A stretch of DNA of 64,000 bases, taken from assembly GCA_018241445.1 (NCBI GenBank), contig JAFEDT010000004.1, positions 124,001-188,000 of the forward strand, written 5' to 3'. The first letter of the stretch is position 1; each line of letters starts with the position of its first letter. Shown here piece by piece: positions 15,461-24,996 of the stretch. This stretch comes from Pseudomonadota bacterium. Lineage in GTDB: Bacteria > Pseudomonadota > Gammaproteobacteria > Steroidobacterales > Steroidobacteraceae. The position numbers and the translations under genes were made by a program. The notes beneath the pieces were generated by a model, which searched no databases, was not told the DNA's origin, and saw nothing but the letters and a program-made list of their open reading frames with translations.

Positions 15461-17896
15461 ATGCAGCGCCCGCGCCCCTCGTGGATCCTCCTGATCGCCC
15501 TATGTGGCCTGGTGCGCGCTGCCTGGGCCGGCGAGGCGCCCTGCGGCACGGACATCGCCCCCGCGCCGGCCGCGGGCGCGCCGCCCGCGGCAGCGCCGGA
15601 CCCGGCAACCGCGGCGGCGACGGCCAGCCCCCCGGCGGACGATCACATCCACGTGACCAGCGACTCCGCCAGCCTGGGCGTCGACGGCAACGCCACTCTC
15701 AAGGGTAACGTCGACGTGCGCCAGGGCACGCGCCATATCCGCGGCAGCGAAATCCAGTACAACGCCAACACCCGCTCGCTGAAGAGCCCCGGTCACATCG
15801 ACTACGACGACCCGCTGCTGCAAGCCACCGGCGAGGGCGGCAGCTACTCACCCAGCGCCGGCGCGCAATTCCAGGGCGCGCAATTCCAGCTGCACCAGCG
15901 CGCCGCGCGCGGCGCAGCGCAGCAGATGCGCTTGTCCCCGACAGGTGTGGTCAGCCTGTCGGGGGTGAGCTTCACGACCTGCCCGGCCCGGGATCCCGCC
16001 TGGCAGATCCGCGCGCGCGACATCACCCTGGACACGCGCAACCGTGTGGGCACCGGGCGCGCGGCGCGGGTGGATTTCATGGGTGTGCCGATCATCTACC
16101 TGCCGTGGCTGTCGTTTCCACTGGGCACGGAGCGCAAGAGCGGCTTCCTGTTCCCCTCCATCGGCAACACCTCCAGCGGCGGCGCACAGCTGTCCGTGCC
16201 GTGGTACTGGAACATCGCCCCCAACGCCGACGCCACCTTCGAACCGATGTTCTTCAGCCGCCGCGGCGCCGACCTGGGTGGCGAGGCGCGCTTCCTCACC
16301 GACACGCAGCACGGCTCGATCGACTGGAACTACCTGCCTCATGACAGCGTATTCCATGACAGCCGCAGCCGCGTCCGGCTGCTCGACCTCGCCGAACTGC
16401 CCGGCGGGCTGCGCCTGGACATGCACCTGGAGAACGTCAGCGACCCGCACTACTTCGAGGACTTCTCGCAGGGCAGCGAGAGCGCCAGCACCGCCTTCGT
16501 CGACCGCCGTGCCACCCTGTCCTACCGCGACGATCACTGGCGCATCGATGCCACCGCGCAGCAGTACCAGACCATCGACTACACGCTCCCCGGGGCCTAC
16601 CGGCCGTATGCGCGCCTGCCACGCCTGGTGGTTGCCAGCGACTTCGCCGCCGGCGAGCGGCTGGTGCTGCGTTACGGGTTCGATTCCGAGGTGGTCAACT
16701 TCCGCCACGGCGGCAACATGACCACCGGGTTGACCGCGGTCGACGGCTCGCCCGTCGTGACCTCGCTGGCGACCGGCTGGCGCGCGGACTTCATGCCGCG
16801 TGCGATGCTTGACCTGACCGGCCCCGGCTACTTCCTGCGCCCCGCCCTGGCATGGCGCGCCACGCAGTACCAGCTCGATGAGCTGCTGCCCGGCGCGCAG
16901 CGCCACGCACTGTCGCGCACGCTGCCGATCACCAGTGTGGACGCCGGCCTGCAGTTCGAGCGCGAGAATGGCTCGCACGACCAGCGCCGCATCACGCTGG
17001 AGCCGCGCATCCTGTACCTCGACGTGCCTTTCCGAAGCCAGGACCAGCTGCCGGTGTTCGACACCGCGGTTCCGGACCTGAACCCGGTGCAGCTGTTCCG
17101 CACCAACCGTTTTGTCGGCGCCGACCGCGTCAGCGACGCCAACCAGGTCAGCGCCGGCATCACCTCGCGGCTGCTGGATGCGCACGACGGCCGGCAGTTC
17201 CTCGCCGCCACTATCGGCCAGACCTGGTACTTCCGGACCCCGCGGGTGACGCTGCCCGGGGAGCCGGCCCCCACCGGCAACCGCTCCGATTTCGTGGCCC
17301 AGATTGCCATGACGGCATACCAGGACTGGAGCGCGGACCTGGACCTGCAATGGGATCCGCAGGAGCGGCGTAGCCAGCGCACGCAGGTCAACGTGCAGTA
17401 CAGGCCGGCCCCCGATTCGGTCCTGAACCTGGCCTACCGCTACGAGCGCTTCGCTCCCGCCCCCAGCCTGCTGCCCCTGGCCGGGCAGGGGACCGTGGCT
17501 GCCCCGGCCGGCCCTGTCCCCGTGCCACTGGCGCAGCCGGGTGCCCTTCAGGGCTTTGACCAGCTTGAATTCTCGGGGGCCTGGCCCTTCCGGCAGCGCT
17601 GGAACCTGTTCGCCCGCTACGTCTACTCGCTGCGCGACGGCACCCCTCTGGAGCGTTTCGCCGGCTTCGAGTACCGTGCGTGCTGCTGGCGGATACGCTT
17701 GGGTGCCCGCCGCTACGTCAACAGCCGCCAGCCGGGCGCCAGCCAGGAGACAGGCGTGTGGCTGCAATTGGAACTTGCGGGCCTGGCGGGTGTCGGATCG
17801 GCATCCGACGCCTCCCTGACCGAGGCCATCCGCGGCTATGCGCCGCGTGATCCGGTCAATATCAGACCGCAGGGCCCCCTGAAGAGTACCTGGTAA
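15461..17896 (+). CDS. lptD: LPS-assembly outer membrane protein LptD
   Basis: Outer-membrane translocon that inserts lipopolysaccharide into the outer leaflet, together with LptE. The ATG is chosen because it opens a clean signal peptide (cleavage after LVRAAWA); in-frame GTG 15437 and ATG 15449 are alternatives that overlap the TATAAT. Order: LptA-like periplasmic domain (~60-180), then a large beta-barrel to the C-terminus, 811 residues in all. The four cysteines expected for the two inter-domain disulfides are present: C28, C174 and the pair C741-C742. Followed directly by surA, which helps fold LptD. Confidence 0.96.
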   Translation: MQRPRPSWILLIALCGLVRAAWAGEAPCGTDIAPAPAAGAPPAAAPDPATAAATASPPADDHIHVTSDSASLGVDGNATLKGNVDVRQGTRHIRGSEIQYNANTRSLKSPGHIDYDDPLLQATGEGGSYSPSAGAQFQGAQFQLHQRAARGAAQQMRLSPTGVVSLSGVSFTTCPARDPAWQIRARDITLDTRNRVGTGRAARVDFMGVPIIYLPWLSFPLGTERKSGFLFPSIGNTSSGGAQLSVPWYWNIAPNADATFEPMFFSRRGADLGGEARFLTDTQHGSIDWNYLPHDSVFHDSRSRVRLLDLAELPGGLRLDMHLENVSDPHYFEDFSQGSESASTAFVDRRATLSYRDDHWRIDATAQQYQTIDYTLPGAYRPYARLPRLVVASDFAAGERLVLRYGFDSEVVNFRHGGNMTTGLTAVDGSPVVTSLATGWRADFMPRAMLDLTGPGYFLRPALAWRATQYQLDELLPGAQRHALSRTLPITSVDAGLQFERENGSHDQRRITLEPRILYLDVPFRSQDQLPVFDTAVPDLNPVQLFRTNRFVGADRVSDANQVSAGITSRLLDAHDGRQFLAATIGQTWYFRTPRVTLPGEPAPTGNRSDFVAQIAMTAYQDWSADLDLQWDPQERRSQRTQVNVQYRPAPDSVLNLAYRYERFAPAPSLLPLAGQGTVAAPAGPVPVPLAQPGALQGFDQLEFSGAWPFRQRWNLFARYVYSLRDGTPLERFAGFEYRACCWRIRLGARRYVNSRQPGASQETGVWLQLELAGLAGVGSASDASLTEAIRGYAPRDPVNIRPQGPLKSTW

Positions 17897-19234
17897 GTGA
17901 AGCTGAACCCTATGCGCTGGAACCTGAATACGGCTCTCTCTCATGTCGCCGTGGCCGCCCTGGCCCTGGGAGCCGCCGGGCCGCTGTCGGCCCAGACTCG
18001 CGAGCTGGCCACCCGCGGCGAGCTGCTGGACCGCGTGGTCGCAATCGTCAACGACGGCGTGGTCCTCAATAGCGACCTCGACTCGCAGATCGACCTGGTG
18101 ACCGAGCGGCTGCGGCAGCAGAAGCTGGAGCTGCCACCGCAGAACGTGCTGCGCCAGCAGGTGCTGGAGCGCCTGGTCCTGCAGGAAGTGCAGATGCAGC
18201 GCGCCAAGCGCGCCGGCATCACGGTCACGGACGAGAACCTGAACCAGGCCATGCAGGAAGTGGCCAAGCGCAACAACATCAGCCTGTCGCAGCTGCCCGA
18301 GGCGCTGGCCCAGCAGGGCATCGACTACGCCGCCTACCGGGACGATATCCGCAAGGAGATCACCCTGAGCATGCTGCGCCAGCGCGACGTGCTGCAGCGG
18401 ATCACCGTGACTCCCAAGGAGATCGATCACTTCCTGGAGAAGCAGTCCCACCAGCCCTCGGGCGCCAGTGAATACAACGTGTCGCACATCCTGATCGCCG
18501 TCGGCCAGGAGGCCTCGCAGGCGCAGATCGAGGCCGCCGCACAGCGTGCGAAAGAGGTCTACGACAAGGCGCGCGGCGGCGAGGACTTCGCGAAGCTGGC
18601 GGTGGCCTACTCCAACAGCCAGACGGCGCTGGAGGGTGGCGCGCTGGGCTGGCGCAAGGGCAGCGAGCTGCCGACCTTCCTCACCGACGTGGTGGCACGC
18701 CTGAAGCCCGGCGAAGTCAGCGAACCGCTGCGCACTCCGACCGGCTTCCACATCGTCAGGCTGAACGAAGTGCGTGGCGCCACCGCCCAGGCAGTGGAGA
18801 ACCAGGTGCACGTGCGGCACATCCTGATGAAGACCAACGAGCTCAACGACGACGCCACGGTGCGCGGCAAGCTGCTGGCCCTGCGCGAGCGCATCGAAAA
18901 GGGCGAGGACTTCGCCGGCCTGGCGCAGACCAACTCCGAGGATCCTGGCTCCGCCGCCGAGGGCGGCGACCTGGGCTGGACCGGGCCGGGCACCTTCGTG
19001 CCCGAGTTCGAGCAGAATATCGCCAACCTCAAGGACGGCGAGCTCTCGCAGCCCTTCCACACCCAGTACGGCTGGCACCTGGCGCAAATGCTCGGCCACC
19101 GCCGCTTCGACAACAGCGACGAGATCAAGCGCCGCCAGGCCGCGGAGGCCATCCGCGCCAGCAAGGCGGACGAGGAAACCGAGCTGTGGCTGCGGCGCAT
19201 GCGGGACGAAGCCTACGTCGAATTCAAGTCCTGA
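17897..19234 (+). CDS. surA: Periplasmic chaperone / peptidyl-prolyl isomerase SurA
   Basis: Chaperone for outer-membrane beta-barrel proteins. Starts at GTG immediately after the lptD stop; ATG 17912 is a possible alternative and would also leave a signal peptide (cleavage near GPLSA). The N-terminal chaperone domain covers ~30-180 (VVAIVNDGVVLNSDLDSQI). Two parvulin (PPIC) domains follow, about 190-290 (YNVSHILIA) and 300-400 (VHVRHILMK), then a C-terminal helix that completes the chaperone module. 445 residues is typical. Confidence 0.97.
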   Translation: MKLNPMRWNLNTALSHVAVAALALGAAGPLSAQTRELATRGELLDRVVAIVNDGVVLNSDLDSQIDLVTERLRQQKLELPPQNVLRQQVLERLVLQEVQMQRAKRAGITVTDENLNQAMQEVAKRNNISLSQLPEALAQQGIDYAAYRDDIRKEITLSMLRQRDVLQRITVTPKEIDHFLEKQSHQPSGASEYNVSHILIAVGQEASQAQIEAAAQRAKEVYDKARGGEDFAKLAVAYSNSQTALEGGALGWRKGSELPTFLTDVVARLKPGEVSEPLRTPTGFHIVRLNEVRGATAQAVENQVHVRHILMKTNELNDDATVRGKLLALRERIEKGEDFAGLAQTNSEDPGSAAEGGDLGWTGPGTFVPEFEQNIANLKDGELSQPFHTQYGWHLAQMLGHRRFDNSDEIKRRQAAEAIRASKADEETELWLRRMRDEAYVEFKS

Positions 19235-19244
19235 CCGCCCGCGC

Positions 19245-20165
19245 ATCGCACTGACCTCGGGCGAGCCGGCCGGCATCGGGCCGGAGCTGTGCCTGATGCT
19301 CGCGCGGGAGTCCCTGCCGTGCGAGGTGGTGGTGGTGGGCGACGCCACCGTGCTGGCCGAGCGTGCGCGGCAGTTGCGCCTGCCGCTGCCCGCGCGCCAC
19401 GTCGACATCCCCACTGCGACAGCCGTGGTGCCGGGCCGCCCTGACCCCGCCAACTCCCGCTACGTATTGCAGCTGCTGGACCGTGCCATCGACGGCACGC
19501 TCGCGCGGGAGTTCGACGCCATCGTCACCGCCCCGGTGCACAAGGCCGTCATCAACGACGCCGGCATCCCGTTCAGCGGCCACACGGAGTACCTCGCGGC
19601 GCGCTGCGGTGGCGCGCGCCCCGTGATGCTGTTCGCCGCCGAGGCGCTGCGCGTGGCGCTCGCAACCACGCACCTGCCGTTGCGGGCAGTCAGCGATGCC
19701 CTCAGCGTCGATTCGCTGTGCGAAACCGTCACCACCCTGGCGCAGGGCCTGGCACGCTGGTTCCGCCTGCCCGCCGCGCGTATTGCGCTGTGCGGACTGA
19801 ATCCCCATGCCGGCGAAGGCGGCCATCTGGGTGACGAGGAACAGCGCATCATCACGCCTGCGATCGAGCGCCTGCGCGCAGCGGGCGTCGATGCCCGCGG
19901 GCCGTTCCCGGCCGACACCGTGTTCCTGCCACGGGTACTGGCGGATTTCGATGCGGTGCTCGCCATGTATCACGACCAGGCGCTGCCGGTGGTCAAGCAC
20001 ATGGGCTTCGAGCGCACCGTCAACGTCACGCTCGGCCTGCCGCTGCTGCGCACCTCGCCCGATCACGGCACCGCGCTCGACCTGGCCGGCAGTGGCCGCG
20101 CCGACCCGGCCAGTCTGCGCGCCGCGGTGCTGCTGGCCGCCCAGCTGGTCACGCAACGGCCGTGA
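19245..20165 (+). CDS. pdxA: 4-hydroxythreonine-4-phosphate dehydrogenase (start codon non-canonical or disrupted)
   Basis: NAD-dependent enzyme of pyridoxal-5'-phosphate synthesis. The family N-terminus RIALTSGEPAGIGPEL is encoded from 19242, and later motifs are intact (NPHAGEGGHLGDEE, GPFPADTVF, MYHDQALPVVKH, TSPDHGTA). However, no ATG, GTG or TTG occurs in this frame between the surA stop and the ATG at 19296, which would delete the conserved GEPAGIG segment. ATC (19245) or CTG (19251) are the only near-cognate choices; the coordinate here assumes ATC. Coupling to surA (stop at 19232-19234) could allow this, or one base may be missing or wrong near 19231-19245. Function is secure, the start is not. 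Confidence 0.85.
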   Translation: MALTSGEPAGIGPELCLMLARESLPCEVVVVGDATVLAERARQLRLPLPARHVDIPTATAVVPGRPDPANSRYVLQLLDRAIDGTLAREFDAIVTAPVHKAVINDAGIPFSGHTEYLAARCGGARPVMLFAAEALRVALATTHLPLRAVSDALSVDSLCETVTTLAQGLARWFRLPAARIALCGLNPHAGEGGHLGDEEQRIITPAIERLRAAGVDARGPFPADTVFLPRVLADFDAVLAMYHDQALPVVKHMGFERTVNVTLGLPLLRTSPDHGTALDLAGSGRADPASLRAAVLLAAQLVTQRP

Positions 20166-20974
20166 GGCGCACGCCGGCCGGCGCGCCGCCCGGGCCGCCC
20201 CGCAAGCGCTTCGGCCAGCATTTCCTGCACGACCCTCAGGTCTGCGCGCGAATCGTCGCCGCCCTTGCCCCGCAGCCCGGCGATCACCTGGTGGAGATCG
20301 GACCGGGGCGCGGCGCGCTCACGCACCTGCTGCTCGGGCGCCCGGACTGCACCGTGGATGCCATCGAGATCGACCGCGATCTCGCCGCGCACCTGCGCGC
20401 AGCGTTCGCCGCATACCCGGCGGCGCATCTGCACGGCGCGGACGCGCTACGCTTCGACTTTGCCGCGCTGGCGCGCGAGCGCGGCGGGCCGCTGCGGCTC
20501 ATCGGCAACCTGCCCTACAACATCTCCACGCCGCTGCTGTTCCACCTGCTGTCACAGCGCGGCGCGTTGACCGACCTGCACGTGATGTTGCAACGGGAGG
20601 TGGTGGACCGCCTCGCCGCCGCTCCCGGCAGCGCCGACTACGGCCGCCTGACCGTCATGCTGGCGCCGTGGTTTACGGTTGAGCGGCTGTTCGATGTGGG
20701 CCCGGGCGCGTTCCAGCCGCCGCCGAAGGTCTGGTCGGCCGTGGCACGGCTCGCTCCCCGGCGGCAGCCGCTGTTCACCCCTGCACCGCGGTTCGCCGAG
20801 CTGGTGGCGCGCGCCTTTAGCCAGCGCCGCAAGACGCTGCGCAGGGCGCTGGCAGGCCTGGCGGACGCCACGGCACTGCACGACAGCGGCATCGACCCCA
20901 CCGCCCGCCCCGGCACCGTCAGCCCGCAGCAATACAACACGCTGGCACAGACACTCGACCGCGCGGGCCGGTAG
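20162..20974 (+). CDS. rsmA: 16S rRNA (adenine1518/1519-N6)-dimethyltransferase
   Basis: Also called KsgA. Dimethylates two adjacent adenines in the 3' hairpin of 16S rRNA during 30S maturation. GTG start overlaps the pdxA stop by four bases. 270 residues with RKRFGQHFL at the N-terminus, SAM motif [12 protein letters not shown], the acidic motif AIEIDRD and the adenine-binding NLPYNIS. The C-terminal small domain contains [12 protein letters not shown]. Place in the pdxA-ksgA-apaG-apaH order is the classical one. Confidence 0.97.
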   Translation: MRRTPAGAPPGPPRKRFGQHFLHDPQVCARIVAALAPQPGDHLVEIGPGRGALTHLLLGRPDCTVDAIEIDRDLAAHLRAAFAAYPAAHLHGADALRFDFAALARERGGPLRLIGNLPYNISTPLLFHLLSQRGALTDLHVMLQREVVDRLAAAPGSADYGRLTVMLAPWFTVERLFDVGPGAFQPPPKVWSAVARLAPRRQPLFTPAPRFAELVARAFSQRRKTLRRALAGLADATALHDSGIDPTARPGTVSPQQYNTLAQTLDRAGR

Positions 20975-21022
20975 GGCTACGCTTTAGTCTGCGGACTTCC
21001 CCACAGGTCCGCGGGAGTGACC

Positions 21023-21454
21023 ATGTCGTACAAGCGCATTCTGCTGGTCGTGGACCTGTCGGAGGACAGCGTCGCCATCGGGCGCAAGGCCCAGGCCCTG
21101 GCAGCCAGCCTCGGCGCCGAGGTGGAGTTGCTGCACGTGGTGGAATTCATGCCCGTGGAGCCGATGGGCGAGGCGCTCATGCCCTCGGTGCCGCTGGAGG
21201 AGGAACTGCTGGGCCGCGCCCGCACACGCCTCGCCGCCCTGGCAGAGCAGCTCGGGCTGCGCGGCTGCGCCTGCCGCGTGGAGTCCGGCAACGTCAAGAG
21301 CGAGATCGTACGCGTGGCGCGCGAGCGACACTCCGACCTGATCATCCTGGGCAGCCGCGAGCGCCACGGCCTGTCCATCCTGGTCAACCTCACCGAAGAC
21401 ACCGTGCTGCACGCCGCGCCCTGCGACGTGCTCGCCATGCGCGCCGCTCGATGA
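21023..21454 (+). CDS. Universal stress protein (UspA family)
   Basis: Single-domain Usp of 143 residues, cytoplasmic. ATG 21023 is preferred over GTG 21017 because GGGAG lies six bases before it. The ATP-binding-type signature is visible at the C-terminus ([33 protein letters not shown]-x2-x-H-G, then x9 and a polar residue). It lies between rsmA and apaG, which are usually adjacent, and its stop overlaps the apaG ATG. The role is unknown; it may belong to the stress-linked side of this operon because apaH degrades alarmone-like Ap4A. Confidence 0.88.
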   Translation: MSYKRILLVVDLSEDSVAIGRKAQALAASLGAEVELLHVVEFMPVEPMGEALMPSVPLEEELLGRARTRLAALAEQLGLRGCACRVESGNVKSEIVRVARERHSDLIILGSRERHGLSILVNLTEDTVLHAAPCDVLAMRAAR

Positions 21455-21831
21455 GCGGCGGCGAGCACAGGATCCGCGTCGACGTCGAGACCAGCTATCT
21501 CGACGAACAGTCCGACCCGCGCGAGGCGCGCTACGTCTTTTCCTACACCATCACCATCCGCAACGAGGGCCAGGTGCCGGCGCGGCTGCTCACGCGGCAC
21601 TGGGTCATCACCGACGCCAACGGCAAGGTGGAGGAAGTGCGCGGCGACGGCGTGGTGGGCGAGCAGCCTTATCTGAAGCCCGGGCAGGGCTTCCGCTACT
21701 CCAGCGGCGCGGTGCTGGAGACCCCGGTGGGCTCGATGCAGGGCAGCTACCAGATGCTCGCCGACGACGGCGCGCACTTCGACGCTCCGATCCGTCCCTT
21801 CCGGCTGGCGATGCCGGGAATCCTGCAGTGA
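21451..21831 (+). CDS. apaG: ApaG protein
   Basis: Small beta-sandwich (fibronectin-III-like) protein of 126 residues, often fused to or encoded beside ApaH; precise biochemical role unresolved, with links to magnesium/cobalt tolerance in enterobacteria. Clear ApaG motifs: [45 protein letters not shown] and GSMQGSY. Starts with ATG inside the usp stop (ATGA) and overlaps apaH by four bases. Confidence 0.95.
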   Translation: MSGGEHRIRVDVETSYLDEQSDPREARYVFSYTITIRNEGQVPARLLTRHWVITDANGKVEEVRGDGVVGEQPYLKPGQGFRYSSGAVLETPVGSMQGSYQMLADDGAHFDAPIRPFRLAMPGILQ

Positions 21832-22658
21832 CGCGTTATGCGATCGGTGACCTGCAGGGTTGCGATCGTGAACTGCGCGAACTGCTGGCAAGGCTGAAGT
21901 TCTCCGCCGACCGCGACCAGCTGTGGTTCGTCGGTGACCTGGTCAATCGTGGCCCGGGTTCGCTGGCGGCACTGCGCTTGGTGCACGCACTCGGCGGCAA
22001 CGCCGTGTGCGTGCTCGGCAACCACGACCTGCACCTGCTGGCGGTGGCGTACGGCGCGCACAAGCGGCGCAAGTCCGACACGCTCGACGAAGTGCTCGCG
22101 GCCCCCGACCGCGAACCGCTGCTGCAATGGCTGTTGTCCTTGCCCCTGCTGCACCGCCAGGGCCGCGACCTGATGGTGCATGCCGGCCTGATCCCCCAGT
22201 GGAGTGCGGACTTCGCGGCGCGGCTCGCCACCGAAGTCAGCGCCGCCCTGCAGCACGATCCGCCCGCCGTGCTCGGATCGATGTATGGCAACGAACCGGA
22301 CCGCTGGGATGCCGCGCTTGCGGGCATGCAGCGGTTGCGCTTCGCCATCAATGTCTTCACCCGCATGCGGGTGTGCACCGTCGACGGCCGGCTCGACCTG
22401 ACAATCAAGGGGGCGCCCGCGGCCGCGCCCTCACCGCTGCGTCCGTGGTTCGAACATCCGCAGCGTGCGAGCCGCGACCAGCGCGTGATCTTCGGTCACT
22501 GGTCGGCGCTGGGGCTGGTGCGGCGGGCGGGTATCCTGGGCCTGGACAGCGGCTGTGTGTGGGGCGGCAGCCTGACGGCGGCCAACCTGGACGCCGCGGA
22601 CGAGGCGCCGGTGATCGCTGTTGCCTGCAAGGCTTATCGCAACGTGGATGGCGAGTAG
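21828..22658 (+). CDS. apaH: Bis(5'-nucleosyl)-tetraphosphatase, symmetrical
   Basis: Hydrolyses Ap4A to two ADP and removes NpnN caps from RNA. GTG start overlaps the apaG stop. 276 residues; metallophosphatase motifs [16 protein letters not shown] and GNHDLHLL, plus VHAGLIPQW, and the C-terminal [11 protein letters not shown] segment. Last gene of the lptD-surA-pdxA-rsmA-usp-apaG-apaH run; the next gene is convergent with only two bases between the stops. Confidence 0.97.
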   Translation: MTRYAIGDLQGCDRELRELLARLKFSADRDQLWFVGDLVNRGPGSLAALRLVHALGGNAVCVLGNHDLHLLAVAYGAHKRRKSDTLDEVLAAPDREPLLQWLLSLPLLHRQGRDLMVHAGLIPQWSADFAARLATEVSAALQHDPPAVLGSMYGNEPDRWDAALAGMQRLRFAINVFTRMRVCTVDGRLDLTIKGAPAAAPSPLRPWFEHPQRASRDQRVIFGHWSALGLVRRAGILGLDSGCVWGGSLTAANLDAADEAPVIAVACKAYRNVDGE

Positions 22659-22660
22659 CG

Positions 22661-23113
22661 CTACGGCGCCGGAGCCCAGCGGATATCCAGTGCCGGCGTC
22701 TGCGCGGTGTAGACCCCGGGTGGCAGCTCCAGATCCACCGGCGCGCCGGCGCCCGCGCTAATCGGCAGCGTCAGGCGCTGCGCGCCCTGCACTTCCAGCA
22801 CGCCGATCGTACCGGGCCGCACCCGTACCGCGAGGCGCACTGGCCAGCCGAACTGCTTCCCCGGGGTAACGCGGATACTGCCGGTGCCGGAAGCGCCCGA
22901 CAGGTCCAGCAGCAGCGTGTTGCGCTTCCAGTATTGCACGATGCCCGCGGCACTGCCGCCGCTCACTGTCAGCTCCTGCACCGGCGCGGGCGGCGCCGGT
23001 GGCGGCCTGCGCCACGGCCAACGGGCCGTGCAGGCGCCGAGCCCCAGCAGCGCACACATCATGGCCGCGCCGCCGACCAGCCGCCAGCGCCGCGCTGCGG
23101 GTTCCAGACGCAT
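22661..23113 (-). CDS. Hypothetical small lipoprotein
   Basis: Function not recognised. 150 residues starting with a signal sequence and a lipobox (LGLGAC, Cys ~28), then a Pro/Arg-rich stretch and a predicted beta-rich domain of ~100 residues (VRLAVRVRPGTIGVLEVQG, LPPGVYTAQT). It is convergent with apaH and divergent from the kynurenine operon with a ~57-base gap. Codon and GC pattern match neighbours. Confidence 0.6.
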   Translation of the reverse strand: MRLEPAARRWRLVGGAAMMCALLGLGACTARWPWRRPPPAPPAPVQELTVSGGSAAGIVQYWKRNTLLLDLSGASGTGSIRVTPGKQFGWPVRLAVRVRPGTIGVLEVQGAQRLTLPISAGAGAPVDLELPPGVYTAQTPALDIRWAPAP

Positions 23114-23170
23114 TGCACCCTCCTCATTCCACCCGCGCGGTACGATACGCTAAAAGCCCCAGGACCGGAC

Positions 23171-23686
23171 ATGCCAGCTACCCAAGCCTTCAATCTGCAG
23201 CGCTGGATCGACAGCCACCGCGCCGAACTGCGCCCGCCCGTGGGCAACAAGCGGGTGTTCGCAGACGGCGACTTCATCATCATGGTGGTCGGCGGGCCCA
23301 ACAGCCGCAAGGACTTCCACGTCGACCCGGGACAGGAGTTCTTCTATCAGCTCGAGGGGGACATCGTGGTGCGCACCATGCAGGACGGGGTGGCCGTGGA
23401 CCTGCCGGTCCGCCAGGGCGAGGTGCTGCTGCTGCCCGGCAAGATGCCGCACCAGCCGCGCCGCCCAGCCGAAACCCTGGGGCTGGTGATCGAGCGGCAC
23501 CGCCAGCCCCACGAGCGCGATGGCTTCCAGTGGTACTGCGAGAACTGCGGCCGGCTTCTGTACGAGGAATTCATTCCGCTCACCGACATCGAGCTGCAGC
23601 TGCCGGGGCTGTTCGCACGCTTCTTCGGCAGCCTCACGCACCGCCGTTGCCGGCACTGCGGCGCGGTCATGGAGCCGCCGCGTTGA
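23171..23686 (+). CDS. haaO: 3-hydroxyanthranilate 3,4-dioxygenase
   Basis: Opens the ring of 3-hydroxyanthranilate to the semialdehyde that cyclises to quinolinate, the NAD precursor. 171-residue cupin; Fe(II) ligands expected at His and Glu in FHVDPGQEFFYQ and His in MPHQPRRP. Two C-terminal CxxC pairs (CENC and CRHC) form the extra rubredoxin-like iron or zinc site of bacterial 3HAO enzymes. The stop overlaps the kynU TTG start. First gene of a three-gene operon with kynU and kmo. Confidence 0.94.
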   Translation: MPATQAFNLQRWIDSHRAELRPPVGNKRVFADGDFIIMVVGGPNSRKDFHVDPGQEFFYQLEGDIVVRTMQDGVAVDLPVRQGEVLLLPGKMPHQPRRPAETLGLVIERHRQPHERDGFQWYCENCGRLLYEEFIPLTDIELQLPGLFARFFGSLTHRRCRHCGAVMEPPR

Positions 23687-24996
23687 GATCGCTGGAAGAG
23701 GCGCGCGCGCTGGACGCCGCCGACCCACTGGCTCCATGGCGCGCGCACTTCGCGCTGCCGCGCACCGCCGGGGGCTCTCCGCTGAACTACCTGTGCGGGC
23801 ACTCGCTGGGACTGATGCCGCTCGCGGCGCGCACGCTGGTGGACGAGGAGCTCACGCGCTGGGCCGACCAGGCGGTGGCGGGCCACGAGCACGGCCCGCG
23901 CCCGTGGATCCCCTACCACGAGAACCTGGCCGCGCCGCTCGCCGCGCTGACGGGCGCGCAGGCCGATGAGGTCGTGGCCATGAACTCCCTCACGGTCAAC
24001 CTGCACCTGATGCTGGCGAGTTTCTACCGGCCCACCGCGCAGCGGCGCGCCATCCTGATCGAGGCCGGCGCCTTTTCCTCCGACCGGCACGCCGTCGCCT
24101 CGCAGATCGCCTGGCGCGGCCTCGACCCGCGGCAGGAACTGATCGAACTGGCGCCCGCGCCCGGCGCCGATCTCATCGACGAGGCGCAGATCGAAGCGCT
24201 GCTGCAGCGCGAGGGTGAGCGCATCGCGCTGGTGTTGTGGCCGGCAGTGCAGTTTCGCACCGGCCAGGCCTTCGACGTGGCGCGCATCGTGCGCGCGGCG
24301 CAGGCGGCGGGCTGCGCCGCCGGACTGGACCTGGCGCATTCCATCGGCAACCTGCCGATGCAACTGCACGACATCGGCGCCGACTTCGCGGTGTGGTGCA
24401 GCTACAAGTATCTCAACGCCGGCCCTGGGGCGATCGGCGGCTGTTTCATCCACCGTCGCCACAGCCAGGCGCAGTCGCCGCTGCATCATGCCGGCAGCCT
24501 GCCGGGGGCGCGCCTGGCAGGATGGTGGGGGCACGAGGAATCGACGCGCTTTCTCATGGAGCCGCAGTTCCGCGCGGCGCGCGGTGCCGCCGCCTGGCAG
24601 ATCAGCAACCCGCCGATCCTCTCGGCGGCGCCGCTGATCGCCTCGCTGCAGGAGTTCAGCGGCGCGGGCATGGGGCGCCTGCGGGCAAAGTCGCAGGCCC
24701 TGACCGCGCACCTGGAAGAGCTGTTGCAACCGCTCGCCGCCCAGGTGCGCAGCATTACCCCCGCGCAAGGGGCCCCGTCCGAGGCGGCACGCCGCGGTTG
24801 CCAGTTGTCCCTGCGACTCACAGCCGGTTCACAGCGGGGCCGCCAGGTGTTCGAGGCACTCCTCGCCAGCGGGGTGGTCTGTGACTGGCGCGCCCCCGAC
24901 ATCATCCGGGTCGCGCCGGTGCCGCTCTACAACCGCTTCGAGGACGTGTGGCAGTTCGTCCAGGTCCTCACGCGGGTGCTGCGCTCAACGCCGTGA
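23683..24996 (+). CDS. kynU: Kynureninase
   Basis: PLP enzyme that cleaves 3-hydroxykynurenine to 3-hydroxyanthranilate and alanine. The TTG start overlaps the haaO stop (TTGA) and gives 437 residues, matching the family; no ATG is available near the conserved N-terminus (LNYLCGHSLGLMP). PLP lysine is in CSYKYLNAGPGAIGG (K242). Also seen: NSLTVNLHLML and the substrate-site segment RFLMEPQFRAARGAAAWQISNPP. Rests between haaO and kmo with overlapping ends. Confidence 0.96.
   Translation: MRSLEEARALDAADPLAPWRAHFALPRTAGGSPLNYLCGHSLGLMPLAARTLVDEELTRWADQAVAGHEHGPRPWIPYHENLAAPLAALTGAQADEVVAMNSLTVNLHLMLASFYRPTAQRRAILIEAGAFSSDRHAVASQIAWRGLDPRQELIELAPAPGADLIDEAQIEALLQREGERIALVLWPAVQFRTGQAFDVARIVRAAQAAGCAAGLDLAHSIGNLPMQLHDIGADFAVWCSYKYLNAGPGAIGGCFIHRRHSQAQSPLHHAGSLPGARLAGWWGHEESTRFLMEPQFRAARGAAAWQISNPPILSAAPLIASLQEFSGAGMGRLRAKSQALTAHLEELLQPLAAQVRSITPAQGAPSEAARRGCQLSLRLTAGSQRGRQVFEALLASGVVCDWRAPDIIRVAPVPLYNRFEDVWQFVQVLTRVLRSTP

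Noticed and set aside
15848..19453. Open frame of ~1200 codons on the minus strand opposite lptD and surA
   Set aside because: Antisense to two well-supported genes; composition (His, Gln, Arg, Ala-rich) reflects the third-position GC of the real genes.
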